Positions 9,307 through 19,172 of a stretch of DNA of 64,000 nucleotides are shown here, piece after piece. This stretch comes from Leishmania martiniquensis (Eukaryota > Euglenozoa > Kinetoplastea > Trypanosomatida > Trypanosomatidae). The stretch lies in contig NC_090152.1 in NCBI RefSeq assembly GCF_017916325.1, positions 132,001 to 196,000 on the forward strand. Direction: 5' to 3'. Made by a program: the position numbers and the translations under genes. How positions within the stretch are numbered: position 1 is the stretch's first letter; each line of letters begins with the position of its first letter. Below the pieces are notes generated by a model. The model was not told where the DNA came from, did no database searches, and worked only from the letters and a program-made list of their open reading frames with translations.

Positions 9307-12221
9307 GAGGTGCGCCCTCGCCCCGTTCGTGTACCACTTACTTCTCTTTGCGTCCGTGAAAGCGGCACACGTCGTTCACATTGAGGAACGCACGGACGCC
9401 TGAGAGAAGCGGTTTACCGAGACGCGAGTGGGGGAAGGGTGGAAGGTGATGTGGAGGACGCTCGCGAGGAGGAGCGAAGAGAAAAAAGCGGGGCAGGAGA
9501 AGAGGTGAGCAGAGACACCTCCGCGGGTCCTGCGAGTACAGCGAGAGGATGGGTAGAGGCGTCAAGAATACAGCCTCACTACACGGCAGCGAGAAGGGGG
9601 AGAGGGAGAGAGGAACAGCAAAGATACATGGCAAAGGTGCGGAGAGCACTATCGATCGTGGACAACTCGAGGGCGGATAAGTTGAAGGACGTGAGTGTGA
9701 GAGTGCGAATGGGGAGGGGTACGCCAGGGAGGAGGAGAAGGGCGACAGAGAGAGAGCGCACGCAGCAAGAGAAGATGCGGCTCTATCGGAGAGTGGGAGG
9801 AGGGGGGTGACGGTCTCAGGTTTCACTGAGGCACGGCGTTGAGGACAACGGAGAGGGGAAAAGAAAAGGACCACAAGGAAGCGCTCAACAGAGACTGATA
9901 AGGGGTGGCGTTACCCGACACAGAGCGGGCGCTCCAGGAGGTGGCAAGTGCGGAGAGAGACCGGGAGTGGAGAGGCGCAGAGATTCTTTGAGCTCGTTTC
10001 AGCGGTTGTCGCCTGCTTTCCTCTCGCATGTATCTCTGCCGCCGGGGCACGTATGTATGTGTGGGTGGGTGGGGGTCCGTGTGCACACACACGCGCACAG
10101 CTCGAACCAACGGCTCAGAGTGAGCAAGGCAGATAAGGGCACAAAGGAGACGAAAACGCAAGTGGCTGCGGTTGCGACTGGCCTCCGTAAAGTAACAGCA
10201 CGGACAACGATGGCGCGGAGAAGGAAAGCGAGGTAAAGGCCGAAGGTGTGAGGAGCGAGTCATCGCGCATTGAGGCTGCGTTGGTGATTGTGAGCATGTG
10301 CGCAAGCGCCCCTGCGGCGGTGTGAGGCACAGGAGGCTAAGCACGCGAAGCTCAATGAGAGAGACACGGCGAAAGACAGCGCGCGGCGCATCTATTCTTT
10401 AACGATCTCCAAACGGAATGACACACACACACACACACAGGCGTGAACGATCCCTTTTTGCTTTTCATGCACTTTCGTATCAGGAGAGGGGGAAGTAAGA
10501 GGCGTCACAACACCGCAGACGTGAATCAAAAAGCGCTGTGTGTGTGTGTGTAAGAACGACATTTTTATTTTCGGATATTAACTTAATGAGTCCACTCACG
10601 TGCCCCCTGAGGGGGGGAAGGAAGAGAAGCGGTAGAGGGAGGGGAGCATGCAGACAGAGCACCGCGGATGAGCCTCCCGCGGCTCTTGTACGCAGAGGAG
10701 GGCTCCTCGCAGCTCCCCCCCGTGCTCTCCCCTCGCCCATCCCTCCCTCTTCTCCCGAGCTCGTCCACCGAAGAGACACGATCGCACAAGCGCACAGCTG
10801 CGTTTCGGATCACCGTCCACCCGCCTCTTCCCTCCCCCCGATCTCGCCACCCAAGCCGTCCTCTGTGGGCGGGCGGGTCGGTACTCTTGAGCTTGTCTGG
10901 GAGCCGAGCTGCGGCAGCCATGGGATAAAACGAACAACGAGGGAGTGAAGCACAGCAGGCGATGGGCACGCTCACTACTCCCCTCCCTTCCTGCATCTCC
11001 CCTCGCCCGCTGGCTCGAGCTTAGAGCGCTCGAAAAAAGAAAAACACATCAGCCACAACGCACCAAGACGATGCGTTCTGATTAGAGGGGGGAGGGTGGC
11101 GAGCCAAAGAGACGCAACGGTAAAATGGAGGCAACAGAGAAGCAACAAAGCACGCGCGACGGGTTCCGCGCGATCAGATGCATTGAAGGGGATCAGCGAA
11201 GCGAGACGGTGAAAGGTGCACAGAAGTACTTCGGGCTTTCAAGGAGAGAGAAGAGCTGGGTGATGTGATAGTGAGGAGGAAATAGAAGAGGCATATGTGT
11301 AAGACGGGCTAAGAGCACACCCACACAAGCACACGCACACACATATATATATACAAATACATATATATGTATATATATTGATATATATTTGTATATATAT
11401 ATATATAGAACACTCGTGAACGTGCCCCGCATCCATGGATCCACCCGTCCATGTCCACTCCCGCGCAGCGCACTCATCGTTCTCCTCTCTGTTGTTGCTG
11501 TTTTTTTTGTGCGTTGTCAACACCGATTCAATGCAGATTTGGTGATGAGGTGGGATGGAAGTGGTGAGGAAACGAAAGGGGGGAGGGGAGGCTGAAGCAC
11601 ATGCACAGACAAACGTGTCCGCGGTGATGCCCACTTTCGCTTGAAATCAAAGAAAGAGAAAGAAGAAAAGGCGAGCTGAGAGAAAGGCGGCGACCGCGCG
11701 GATCTCAACAGTGTCATGAGCCCTTCCCCCCCTTCCTCCTCCTCCCCCTCCATACATCTGCTTGCACATATTCACACACAGGCCAGGGGAAGAGAAGAGG
11801 GAAGACTAGAAAAGGTAGAAGCGGCAGTGACACACATGACTGCATTAAAGTTGGCAGCGGTGGCGTTGGTGAGAGAGAGACCAGAAGAAGGATGAAGAAG
11901 GGTGAGAAAGGAACAATGCGCGAGTGTGTGTGTGTGCGTGCGTGTTGAGGGGGAGGGGGGAAGGAGGGTACGAAGGGGACAAGCAGCACTGCAGAGTGGG
12001 GTGAATGAAACAGCTGGAGCGCTGGTGAGGGCGGGAGTTGTGGTTGAAGCTGAAACACATCAGGAAACGAGATCGGGGCATGATGAAGATGCCCAAAAGA
12101 CGCTTCACGGTGCCTGAGTGCTTACTTTGTTGTCCGCGTCGCGTCGTGTCGTGTTGCGGAAGCCCCGTGATCAGCCCAGTCTCCCACCACCCGCCTGTTC
12201 CGCCGCCTTTCTTACTCCCTC
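9307..12221. other. intergenic spacer, 2.9 kb (long 3'UTR of CBS plus 5' region of BTB/RCC1 gene)
   Basis: I see no gene. Contents: polypurine (plus strand) runs near 9430-9510, 9590-9620 and 11860-11900, an (AC)n run at about 10422-10438, a (TG)n run at about 10533-10551, and the AT-rich tract listed separately. Because the CBS stop is at 12222, most of this is probably CBS 3'UTR, where trypanosomatids place stability and translation signals. Confidence 0.55.
11341..11407. repeat. AT-dinucleotide microsatellite with palindromic arms
   Basis: About 67 bp almost entirely of alternating A/T with interspersed ac/tg steps. The run is partly self-complementary (tatatatgtatatata against tatatatttgtatata), so it could form cruciform or hairpin structures. 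It stands out in an otherwise GC-rich region and lies in the inferred CBS 3'UTR. Confidence 0.85.
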
Positions 12222-13319
12222 TCACTCGCTGTTTACCGTGGGCTGAGCGCCGCTTTCGTACGTGGCCAGCTTTGCCTTCGTCTCCTCCAGCTGCCTCTGC
12301 AGCGTCTCGTAAGTGGGGCGGGTCACCTCACCCTGCCGAAAGCCGTGTTCGATCATCCAGTTGATGTCAGCAAACTTCGCCATGTAGTTGCGGATGCCGT
12401 CCGCCAGGAGCACGACGCAGCGCTGATCCGGTCGAAGGTCCTTGGCCGCCTCCAGCACGCCGGCCATCGCAGCGCCGCTGCTACCACCGACTAGCAGGCC
12501 CTCGTCACGGTGCAGCTCCAGGGCGAGGTCAAAGCTCTCCTGGTCACGCGTCTTGACCCAGCGATCGACGTACCGGCGTTCGCACACGTCCGGCACAAAG
12601 TCATAGCCGATGCCCTCCACATGGTACATGACAGCCTCACCGGGGTGCTCGGGGTCGGCGATGATGCTGCCAACTGGGTCTACCCCGACAACAACGACGT
12701 TAGGGTTGAGCTCCTTCAGCTTTTTGGCTACGCCAGTGATTGTGCCGCCGGTGCCAGCACAGATAACGACCATGTCGACCTTGCCGCCGCACTGGTCGTA
12801 GATCTCCTGACCAGTGAACTCGTAGTGCGCGCCTGGGTTGCTGGGGTTCGTGTACTGATCCAATAGCACATAGCCCTTTTCGTCGCGCAGGCGACGGGCG
12901 ACGCCGATGAGGCTGTCCGGATGGTCGTGCGGCAGCGACGTCTCTGTGCGGATTACCTCAGCGCCGAGGACGTGCAGCGTCGTCTCCTTCTCATGCGACA
13001 TTTTCTTTGGCATCGTAATCACCATGCGGTATCCGCGGATTGCTGCTGCCATGGAGAGGCCGATGCCGGTGTTGCCGCTGGTAGCCTCCACAATGACGGA
13101 GCCTGGCTTGAGTGTCCCGCACCTCTCGGCATCGAGCACCATCTGCTTTCCGATGCGGTCCTTCACGCTGCCCCCGGGGTTGAAAAATTCGCACTTCGCG
13201 ACGACCTCACACCGAACGCCGTGCCTCTGCGGGACGCGGTTCAGCCGAATGCAAGGGGTGTTCCCCACCGCCTCGAGGGCGCTCGGCAAAATGTGGGCGT
13301 AGGGGTTAGTGGCGGTCAT
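12222..13319 (-). CDS. CBS: cystathionine beta-synthase (catalytic core only)
   Basis: PLP enzyme condensing serine with homocysteine to cystathionine in trans-sulfuration; trypanosomatid CBS can also show cysteine-synthase activity. The protein has 365 residues from ATG 13319. The Schiff-base lysine is K53 in NPGGSVKDR, followed by the substrate loop TSGNTG (80-85), the phosphate-binding GTGGT (189-193) and GGSSG (278-282). The C-terminal RNYMAKFADINWM motif is CBS-like and differs from plain cysteine synthase. There is no N-terminal heme-binding Cys/His segment and no C-terminal Bateman (CBS-pair) module, as known for kinetoplastid CBS. The frame is open to 13733, but a polypyrimidine tract and AG acceptor at 13431-13485 lie between 13733 and 13319, so I choose 13319. 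O-acetylserine sulfhydrylase is the alternative. Confidence 0.9.
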   Translation of the reverse strand: MTATNPYAHILPSALEAVGNTPCIRLNRVPQRHGVRCEVVAKCEFFNPGGSVKDRIGKQMVLDAERCGTLKPGSVIVEATSGNTGIGLSMAAAIRGYRMVITMPKKMSHEKETTLHVLGAEVIRTETSLPHDHPDSLIGVARRLRDEKGYVLLDQYTNPSNPGAHYEFTGQEIYDQCGGKVDMVVICAGTGGTITGVAKKLKELNPNVVVVGVDPVGSIIADPEHPGEAVMYHVEGIGYDFVPDVCERRYVDRWVKTRDQESFDLALELHRDEGLLVGGSSGAAMAGVLEAAKDLRPDQRCVVLLADGIRNYMAKFADINWMIEHGFRQGEVTRPTYETLQRQLEETKAKLATYESGAQPTVNSE

Positions 13320-15162
13320 GATGAAGGGCGTCAGGCAGAAGCCACGCGGAGCCGTGTAAGCGAGGGACGACGGAAGATAAGGTTGCCTCAAGGGGAAGAA
13401 AAGAGGGTCAGATGGGGGCAGAGTCGGCTGCTGTTGTCGAGAGGAGAAAAAAAAGAGAGAGAGAAAGAGGGGGGAGCAAAGTGAAAGGGGCACGACACGC
13501 ACACGGGAACGTACAGTGATGTGGTTCGGAGAGAGGGCGAATAAAAAGAGGGAGCACCTGCCCCGCTCGCAAGCTCGTATCGTGTGAGCGGGGGAGCAGC
13601 AACTAGAGAATGGGGGAGTGAAGGAGCGATGAGGCCCTCGGTGACGGGCACCTTCCAAGGGGGGGGTGCACTGCGCGCGTCGAAGGAAGCAGGAGTGAAG
13701 GGGTTGCACGAAACGAGTGCGTACATGCACCACAGAGCGCCTGAAAGAGGTTCCACGTGCCTTTTCCTACGGTGTCCTTCAGATCTCTTCTTGCTGAGCG
13801 CGAGCGCATATCTTCCATCACGGGTCCGGGGCGTCAGCGACAGCTGCATAACACGCGCACATGCGCCACTGAGAGAGCCCGCCACCACCAATATGCGACG
13901 TGAATAGAAAAGCAAGACGGCCGAAATATACATGCGCCCTCCACACATAGACACGCACAAAGAGAGAGAGGCGCCTGTGCAGCCACTCGTAGCCCTCCTT
14001 CTTTCCGTCCCCTACCCTCCCCTCCTCGCTTAGCAGCAGCAGCAGCAGCGTTGCCCACTTGCGAGACCGAGCGAGGCTGGCGGCGAGAAAGAGGAGGTCG
14101 CAGGCGAGGGATAGTCCGATGTGCATATACAGAGGAGCGGCAAGGGAGAGCATGAGGAAGGGCGCGTTATACCACTAACCAGAAAAGTGCCGGTGTAAGG
14201 AAGCTGAAAAAGAGAGGGGAGGGGGGCAGCGTCTCTTTCCTTTTGTCGGACAGTGCCGCCATCACTGCATTCCCCATGAGGGACGAGTGCCGCACTCAGC
14301 CCACCTAACGAGGACGGGGAGGAGGGGGAGCGCCGTGGTCACCAGCGCTCCTGTGCAGGGCAGCGCATGGAAGGGAAGAAGGTTGCTGAAAAGGTACTGC
14401 GTGGGAACCTTAGGGGAAGAGGGAAAGAGGGGGTACGACCCCAACAAGAGAAAGCGAAGATGATGGAGAGGGGAGACGAGACGCGGACGTCAAGCGGCAG
14501 AGCAGCAACAGCAACAACAACAGCAGAGGCCAGGAAAAACGGGGGGTAGGGGGCGGGAGAGTGCTCCGGATGTTCCGCTGCGTACCCTCCTCTTTCGCAT
14601 GCTGTCCACTCGCCCGTTGCTGCTTCGTTTTTATTTCGCTTCGCTCGCATCACTGCTTCCTCGTGCCCTGCAGCCCTGACGATGTGTCGTCGTGTATGAG
14701 ATCACCCCTCTACTGAGCAGACAGACACCCATCACACTCACTTGTGGACAACGCGCGCCCGCCTCCCCTCCCTCGTCCTCGCTGTCGCTTGCTTCCTCCG
14801 TGTAAGTCTGCGTGGGTGTGGAGGTGCGTCTGCATGCATACATCGAAGTCCCGTACGCCTACGACTGACTGTGTACGTGAGCGTAAGCCTGAAATTATGA
14901 GGCAGAGGAATACATATATTTCTGCCCTGTTGCTCGGTCGCTTGTGTGATATATACATGTGCCCACACACACACACACCTCCCTCCAAAAATGGAAGAAA
15001 AAAATGCACATACACTTGCACCCCCCACCCCCTCCTTGGGGAGGGGAGGGGAGGGGAAGGTGGAGAGCGGGGCCACAAAGGCGCGTCTTGCAGACCGTCG
15101 CCACTAAGAAACATCACGCCGCCAAAGTTCTTTTTGGCGTGCAGAGTAGTCCGTCTGCCACC
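13320..15162. other. intergenic spacer, 1.84 kb
   Basis: No supported gene. It contains the CBS 5'UTR and splice signal, polypurine runs near 13440-13480 and 14410-14480, a CAG/CAA-rich stretch near 14496-14525, an (AC)n run near 14964-14978 and a repetitive GGGGA cluster near 15038-15058. The right part is probably 3'UTR of the 832-residue protein. Confidence 0.55.
13431..13432 (-). promoter_or_regulatory. predicted spliced-leader acceptor AG for CBS
   Basis: On the minus strand a C/T-rich tract (complement of about 13441-13485) is followed by the first AG here, 112 nt upstream of the CBS ATG at 13319. The spacing fits trypanosomatid trans-splicing and argues against using the upstream part of the open frame. 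Confidence 0.6.
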
Positions 15163-17661
15163 TCACGATGGCTTGGGATTTTGTCGCCGCTGCTGAAAGC
15201 GATTGAACTCAACGGCACGGTTCAGCAGCTCTCGGTAGTTCTGCGCCTTCGCCTCCTGCGCGGTGAACTCCTCCTGTTGCGCAGCGAGAAGAGCGCGATA
15301 GCGCTCCTTGGTGTCCACATGCTGCGTCCCGGCAGAGCTACGGCACAGCTGCTGCACTGCCGCCTGTCGCGCCTCCTGATCGTGGGGAAGTGTAAACTTC
15401 ACTACGTGAATCCCAGGAGCGCTAGGCGCGGATGTGACGCTCGTGTTAGATACCGCCGGCGATGTGGCGATGTCGGCCGTCCGCTGCGCTGGGTCGCCCT
15501 CCTTCGCCGCCGCCGCCGCATCCGCCGCGCTGATCGCTGCGGCAGCCGCGCGCCCTGGCGAGGTCACGAGCTCCACTGTCGACGTCTTGGATGCCTCAAA
15601 CGTGTTTGACAACACAGACGACGTGGGCGGTGATGTCCGCACGACTCGAGCAGCTTGCATGAGTCGGTTGTGCTCCTCCATGCTGCGACGGCTGGCCTCG
15701 TGCAGCTGCTGCTGCTCCTGCAGCATGGCACGCAGAGAGGGTCGAGCAGACGCGTCTTCAGCTAAAGAGCTGGGCATCCGAGACGGCGGGCGCGGAGATA
15801 ATACGGTGGGAGAGTCCCGGGCAGTACCGGTTTGGTGTTTGCCAAGCACAGTTGTGGTCGCCGCCGCGCAGCGCAGCGACAGGCTATCCAACGGCATTGT
15901 GTTCGAGAGACGCGACTGACTCTGCAGCCGCGAGGCGCGAGAGGCGTTCTCCTTGCTCTGCTCCGACCACAGCTTCGGCAGCGCCTTTTCACTGCCTCTG
16001 GTGCCTTCGCTCTCCAGCACCTGGGGCTCCTGCGTCGTGGTACGGAGCTGCGTTTGCACAAGAATGCTGCGCTGCCGGTTCGCCTCCTCCTCCGCCGCCG
16101 TGCCGAGCAGTGGCTCATGCACTGGCGAAGGAGGTACGCGGTCGTCTGCGCGGAGGCAAACACTGCCGGGGTGGGAGTGACGGCTATGGGAGACGCTAGT
16201 ATTATTGCCGTTACTGCTGGACCAGCTCGTCTCGATCGGCGCACCGCCACTGGTAGCTGCCCCTGGTGGCGCTGCAGATGCGCCTCCTGCCGGGGTCGCC
16301 CCGAATAAAGATGACCGCGGCGTCACCGAAGCGGTGCCTTGATCGAACAGCCGGCTCCCGTCCTTGTTGAGAATACTGAAGACGGGCGTCTTCCCGGGCA
16401 CGGCGGACTTCTTGGCCGATACGAGAGAAGGCAGGGAGCTGCTGTCTGGCATGGCGGTGCTTCGGACACCAAAGCCGCCGCTGCTGAGGGAGGCGCTCGG
16501 TGGCGGGGGCGTCAGGCGTACGACGCTGCGACGGCACGGCTGCTGCTTCTGATCTGGAGGAGAGGGCGGTGAGAGGACGGCGGAGGCCACACTCGCCGCC
16601 GAGCCACTACAATTCGCGGCGTGTGCGCTGGGTCTGCGCGAAGAACACTTGTCTGCTGGCGCTGCTGTCACGCGGCGAGGTTGTGGCGGCGGCTTCGTAG
16701 AAGCACCAGCCGCATCCTCTTTGCGTGGCAATCCAGGGTGCAGCGTACCGCTGAGCGGCACCTTTGGCGCCTTACCGTGCATCTGCGCCTCGCGCTGCCG
16801 CCTGTAATCAAGAATGGCGCTGCGGCCAACAAACTTTCGCAGAATTTCCTTCCGCGACATTTGTGCTTCGGCGATCGCCATGTCGTGCGCCAGCTGATTC
16901 GACACGAGACGGAACGATGTGGCGTCGTCATCTGCGAGAGCGGTCGCGGCGTCTTCAGCGCTGAAGGAATCGTCCGGGCACCTCGAAGGTGGTGAGGACG
17001 GCTTAGCCAGCAGCTTTGTAGGGATAGCGCTCACCGGCTCCTCCTGCGCTGTCGCAGCCCGTGGCACGCGCGTTTCCTTCGCATCGTTGTCGACCGCCGC
17101 CGCCGCTGGACTCATTGTGGCGCCGAGCGAGCTTACGCTGTCCTCTTGCGGAGCAGTGCCCGGATGCGGGGCAGGAGGCACAGGAGAGGAGGGCTTCGGG
17201 AAAAGGTGGGGCTGCTGCAGGGCCAGAGATTGTGCCTGCGGCGAAGGAGTCCGGGCACGCGGTGGGGGCTGCTGATGCTCAGGTGGAGGGGGTGGGGCCA
17301 CAGCGGGGGTAGTCTGTGTCCTTATCAGTAGCGTCGAATTGGCCCCACCTCCTTCGGTGTTCGAGGCGGGAGAGTCGATCGATGCCGTTACCAGCAACGC
17401 CTTACTCGCTCGCTGGATCTCCCGCACGTGAGCGTCGCCGGCACTCAAGGCAGCGGCGTCAGCGCTGGTGGTAGCAGCTGCTGCCGCTGGTGGTAACTCG
17501 AGGATGAACCGTGCATTGGCCACGTTGTGCTCCTCCAGTACGCACTGAATAGCTGCCATGAGCCCTGATACATTGCCTGTCTGCTTAGTTGCAGCGCTCG
17601 CCGCAGCCCCGGCCCCGCCAGGAAGGTGGGACGATGCAGCAGGCACCGGTGGTGACGACAT
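15163..17661 (-). CDS. hypothetical low-complexity protein with C-terminal coiled coil
   Basis: Protein of 832 residues from ATG 17661. I do not recognise a family. An ordered-looking N-terminal segment (GLMAAIQCVLEEHNVANARF) is followed by long Ala/Pro/Ser-rich disorder. A charged helical stretch sits in the middle (MAIAEAQMSRKEILRKFVGR followed by a YRRQREAQ segment), and the C-terminus is helical with high coiled-coil potential (TKERYRALLAAQQEEFTAQ through FNRFQQRRQ). No catalytic motifs, membrane segments or signal peptide are visible. The layout (disorder with short helices) would suit a scaffold or cytoskeletal adaptor, but that is a guess. The long open frame and strand agreement with its neighbours support it as a real gene. 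Confidence 0.8.
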   Translation of the reverse strand: MSSPPVPAASSHLPGGAGAAASAATKQTGNVSGLMAAIQCVLEEHNVANARFILELPPAAAAATTSADAAALSAGDAHVREIQRASKALLVTASIDSPASNTEGGGANSTLLIRTQTTPAVAPPPPPEHQQPPPRARTPSPQAQSLALQQPHLFPKPSSPVPPAPHPGTAPQEDSVSSLGATMSPAAAAVDNDAKETRVPRAATAQEEPVSAIPTKLLAKPSSPPSRCPDDSFSAEDAATALADDDATSFRLVSNQLAHDMAIAEAQMSRKEILRKFVGRSAILDYRRQREAQMHGKAPKVPLSGTLHPGLPRKEDAAGASTKPPPQPRRVTAAPADKCSSRRPSAHAANCSGSAASVASAVLSPPSPPDQKQQPCRRSVVRLTPPPPSASLSSGGFGVRSTAMPDSSSLPSLVSAKKSAVPGKTPVFSILNKDGSRLFDQGTASVTPRSSLFGATPAGGASAAPPGAATSGGAPIETSWSSSNGNNTSVSHSRHSHPGSVCLRADDRVPPSPVHEPLLGTAAEEEANRQRSILVQTQLRTTTQEPQVLESEGTRGSEKALPKLWSEQSKENASRASRLQSQSRLSNTMPLDSLSLRCAAATTTVLGKHQTGTARDSPTVLSPRPPSRMPSSLAEDASARPSLRAMLQEQQQLHEASRRSMEEHNRLMQAARVVRTSPPTSSVLSNTFEASKTSTVELVTSPGRAAAAAISAADAAAAAKEGDPAQRTADIATSPAVSNTSVTSAPSAPGIHVVKFTLPHDQEARQAAVQQLCRSSAGTQHVDTKERYRALLAAQQEEFTAQEAKAQNYRELLNRAVEFNRFQQRRQNPKPS

Positions 17662-18314
17662 CAGCTGACTGCTGCCTGCTGTGGCTTTGAATATATATAT
17701 ATATGTCCTCGTTGGTGCTTAGAGTGAATGTGTTGTTGTACAGCGGAGGAGAGGCGAAAGAGGCCGCGTCTGCGCCTCGCCCTTTTATCAGCCTCAGGTG
17801 ATTTGCCTCTGAGTTCGTCTGACTCACACGATGACGAGGAGGGGGAGGAGGAGGAGGGGGAATGCCCTCAGCCGGGCAGCGGCACACTTAAGCGTGCGGG
17901 AGACGGAGACAAGCGGCAAAGGAATGAGATGCCACACCTCTTCGGAGCACTGCTCTGCGCAGGGGCGCGATCCAAGATGGCGTAGGCGTATGCTGCTGGC
18001 AGTCGGGAGTGATAGGAGCGGTGCATGCCAGGTCGGAGAAAGAGTGGGAGATGGAGAGAGGCACTAAAAGACTTGATGGGCGCAAACGTTGACGTTCACC
18101 CGTACGCACGAGTACACACGCATGCCCACAGGAACTCTGTGCGTGTGTGTGCGGGGGGGGGGCATTCTATGCGGTAGGCCTCTTTTTTTTTCGTTGATGT
18201 GTTCGGTTGTCTACGCGCACGGTAGTTGTTCAGAGCCCAACACGCACTCTGAGCGAAAAAAGAAAAAGAAAGCGTAAGGCAAAGAGAAAGGGGCAAGGGG
18301 GAGGGGGGGCGTAG
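17662..18314. other. intergenic spacer, 0.65 kb
   Basis: Contains a short (AT)n run at about 17690-17705 just upstream of the 832-residue protein, GAGG-rich sequence near 17830-17860 (complement is polypyrimidine, candidate splice signal), and G- and T-runs near 18150-18190. No gene seen. Confidence 0.55.
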
Positions 18315-19172
18315 CTACCGTTGGGGCGGCGCTGTGCCCTTCTTCGTCTCTTCCGGCTTGGCGTCGAAGTCACGGCAGTACGGGCCTGGGGGTTCCTTGA
18401 ACAGGAGCGACGTACGCCCACCCGCCGGCTCGGCGCACCTGCGATCCGGTCGCTGCGGGCCGATCTTGAAAGGCTTTCCGTCACGGAGGTTCTCGATGAG
18501 AGCCTTGATGCTCTCCCAAGACAAGTCCTCCACGTAATCGTATGAAAATTTGGGCGGGCTGCTGTAGTCGCTCACAACGAGCATTGGTGCATTCACGCAC
18601 GCGCCGAGGCACTCCATCTCTCCAATCGTGATGAGGCCATCGCTCGTAGTGCCGTGCATGCGCACGTTCAGGTAGTGCAGGGTGCGGTCAATCAGCTCGT
18701 CGACGCCACATAGCATGCACGGGGTGGTGCGGCAGAACTGAATGTGGTACTTACCGACCGGATGCCGATTGAACATCGAGTAGAATGTCACCGTTTCGAA
18801 GACGTGCATTGGTGGCACTTCACATATCTTCGCTATTTTGTACATCGCCGTCACCGGAATGTACCCGCCCTGCTGTTGCTGCGCGAGGTGCAGCAGCGGG
18901 ATCGTGGCGGAGGCTCGCCTGCCGCGTGGGAACCTGGGCAAGATCTCGTTGTGAATCTTCTCGTAGCTAGCAGTGGTGAAGTCCCACGGAATGCGGGTGT
19001 TGTCGTAGTCTGTGTTGTGGTGCCGCACCTCACTGTGGATGGCGCGGGCGCTCACGAGAAGGGCCGCGTTGGTGGACAGACAGCCGGTCGTTGGCACCGC
19101 CGCAGTCGCGCAGGCGCAGGCGACTGCAGCACGGCGCATGCCTATCGACGTCAGCTGATGGACACACCTCAT
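18315..19172 (-). CDS. NDUFV2: NADH:ubiquinone oxidoreductase 24-kDa subunit
   Basis: Complex I electron-input-module subunit carrying the N1a [2Fe-2S] cluster, acting in the mitochondrial matrix arm. The 285-residue product has a basic, Ala-rich N-terminus suited to mitochondrial import. The cluster ligands follow the family pattern C-x4-C ... C-x3-C: C147 and C152 (CRTTPC), C188 and C192 (CLGAC). Family motifs IPLLHLAQQ, FETVTFYSMF and MECLGACVNAP are present. The frame is open to an ATG at 19253, but a T-rich tract and AG acceptor (19215-19246) lie downstream of that codon, so I start at 19172; 19139 is the next ATG. Confidence 0.94.
   Translation of the reverse strand: MRCVHQLTSIGMRRAAVACACATAAVPTTGCLSTNAALLVSARAIHSEVRHHNTDYDNTRIPWDFTTASYEKIHNEILPRFPRGRRASATIPLLHLAQQQQGGYIPVTAMYKIAKICEVPPMHVFETVTFYSMFNRHPVGKYHIQFCRTTPCMLCGVDELIDRTLHYLNVRMHGTTSDGLITIGEMECLGACVNAPMLVVSDYSSPPKFSYDYVEDLSWESIKALIENLRDGKPFKIGPQRPDRRCAEPAGGRTSLLFKEPPGPYCRDFDAKPEETKKGTAPPQR

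Noticed and set aside
13320..13733. 138-residue N-terminal extension of CBS
   Set aside because: It contains the polypyrimidine tract and AG acceptor, is Ser/Pro/Leu-rich simple sequence, and CBS homology begins right after ATG 13319.
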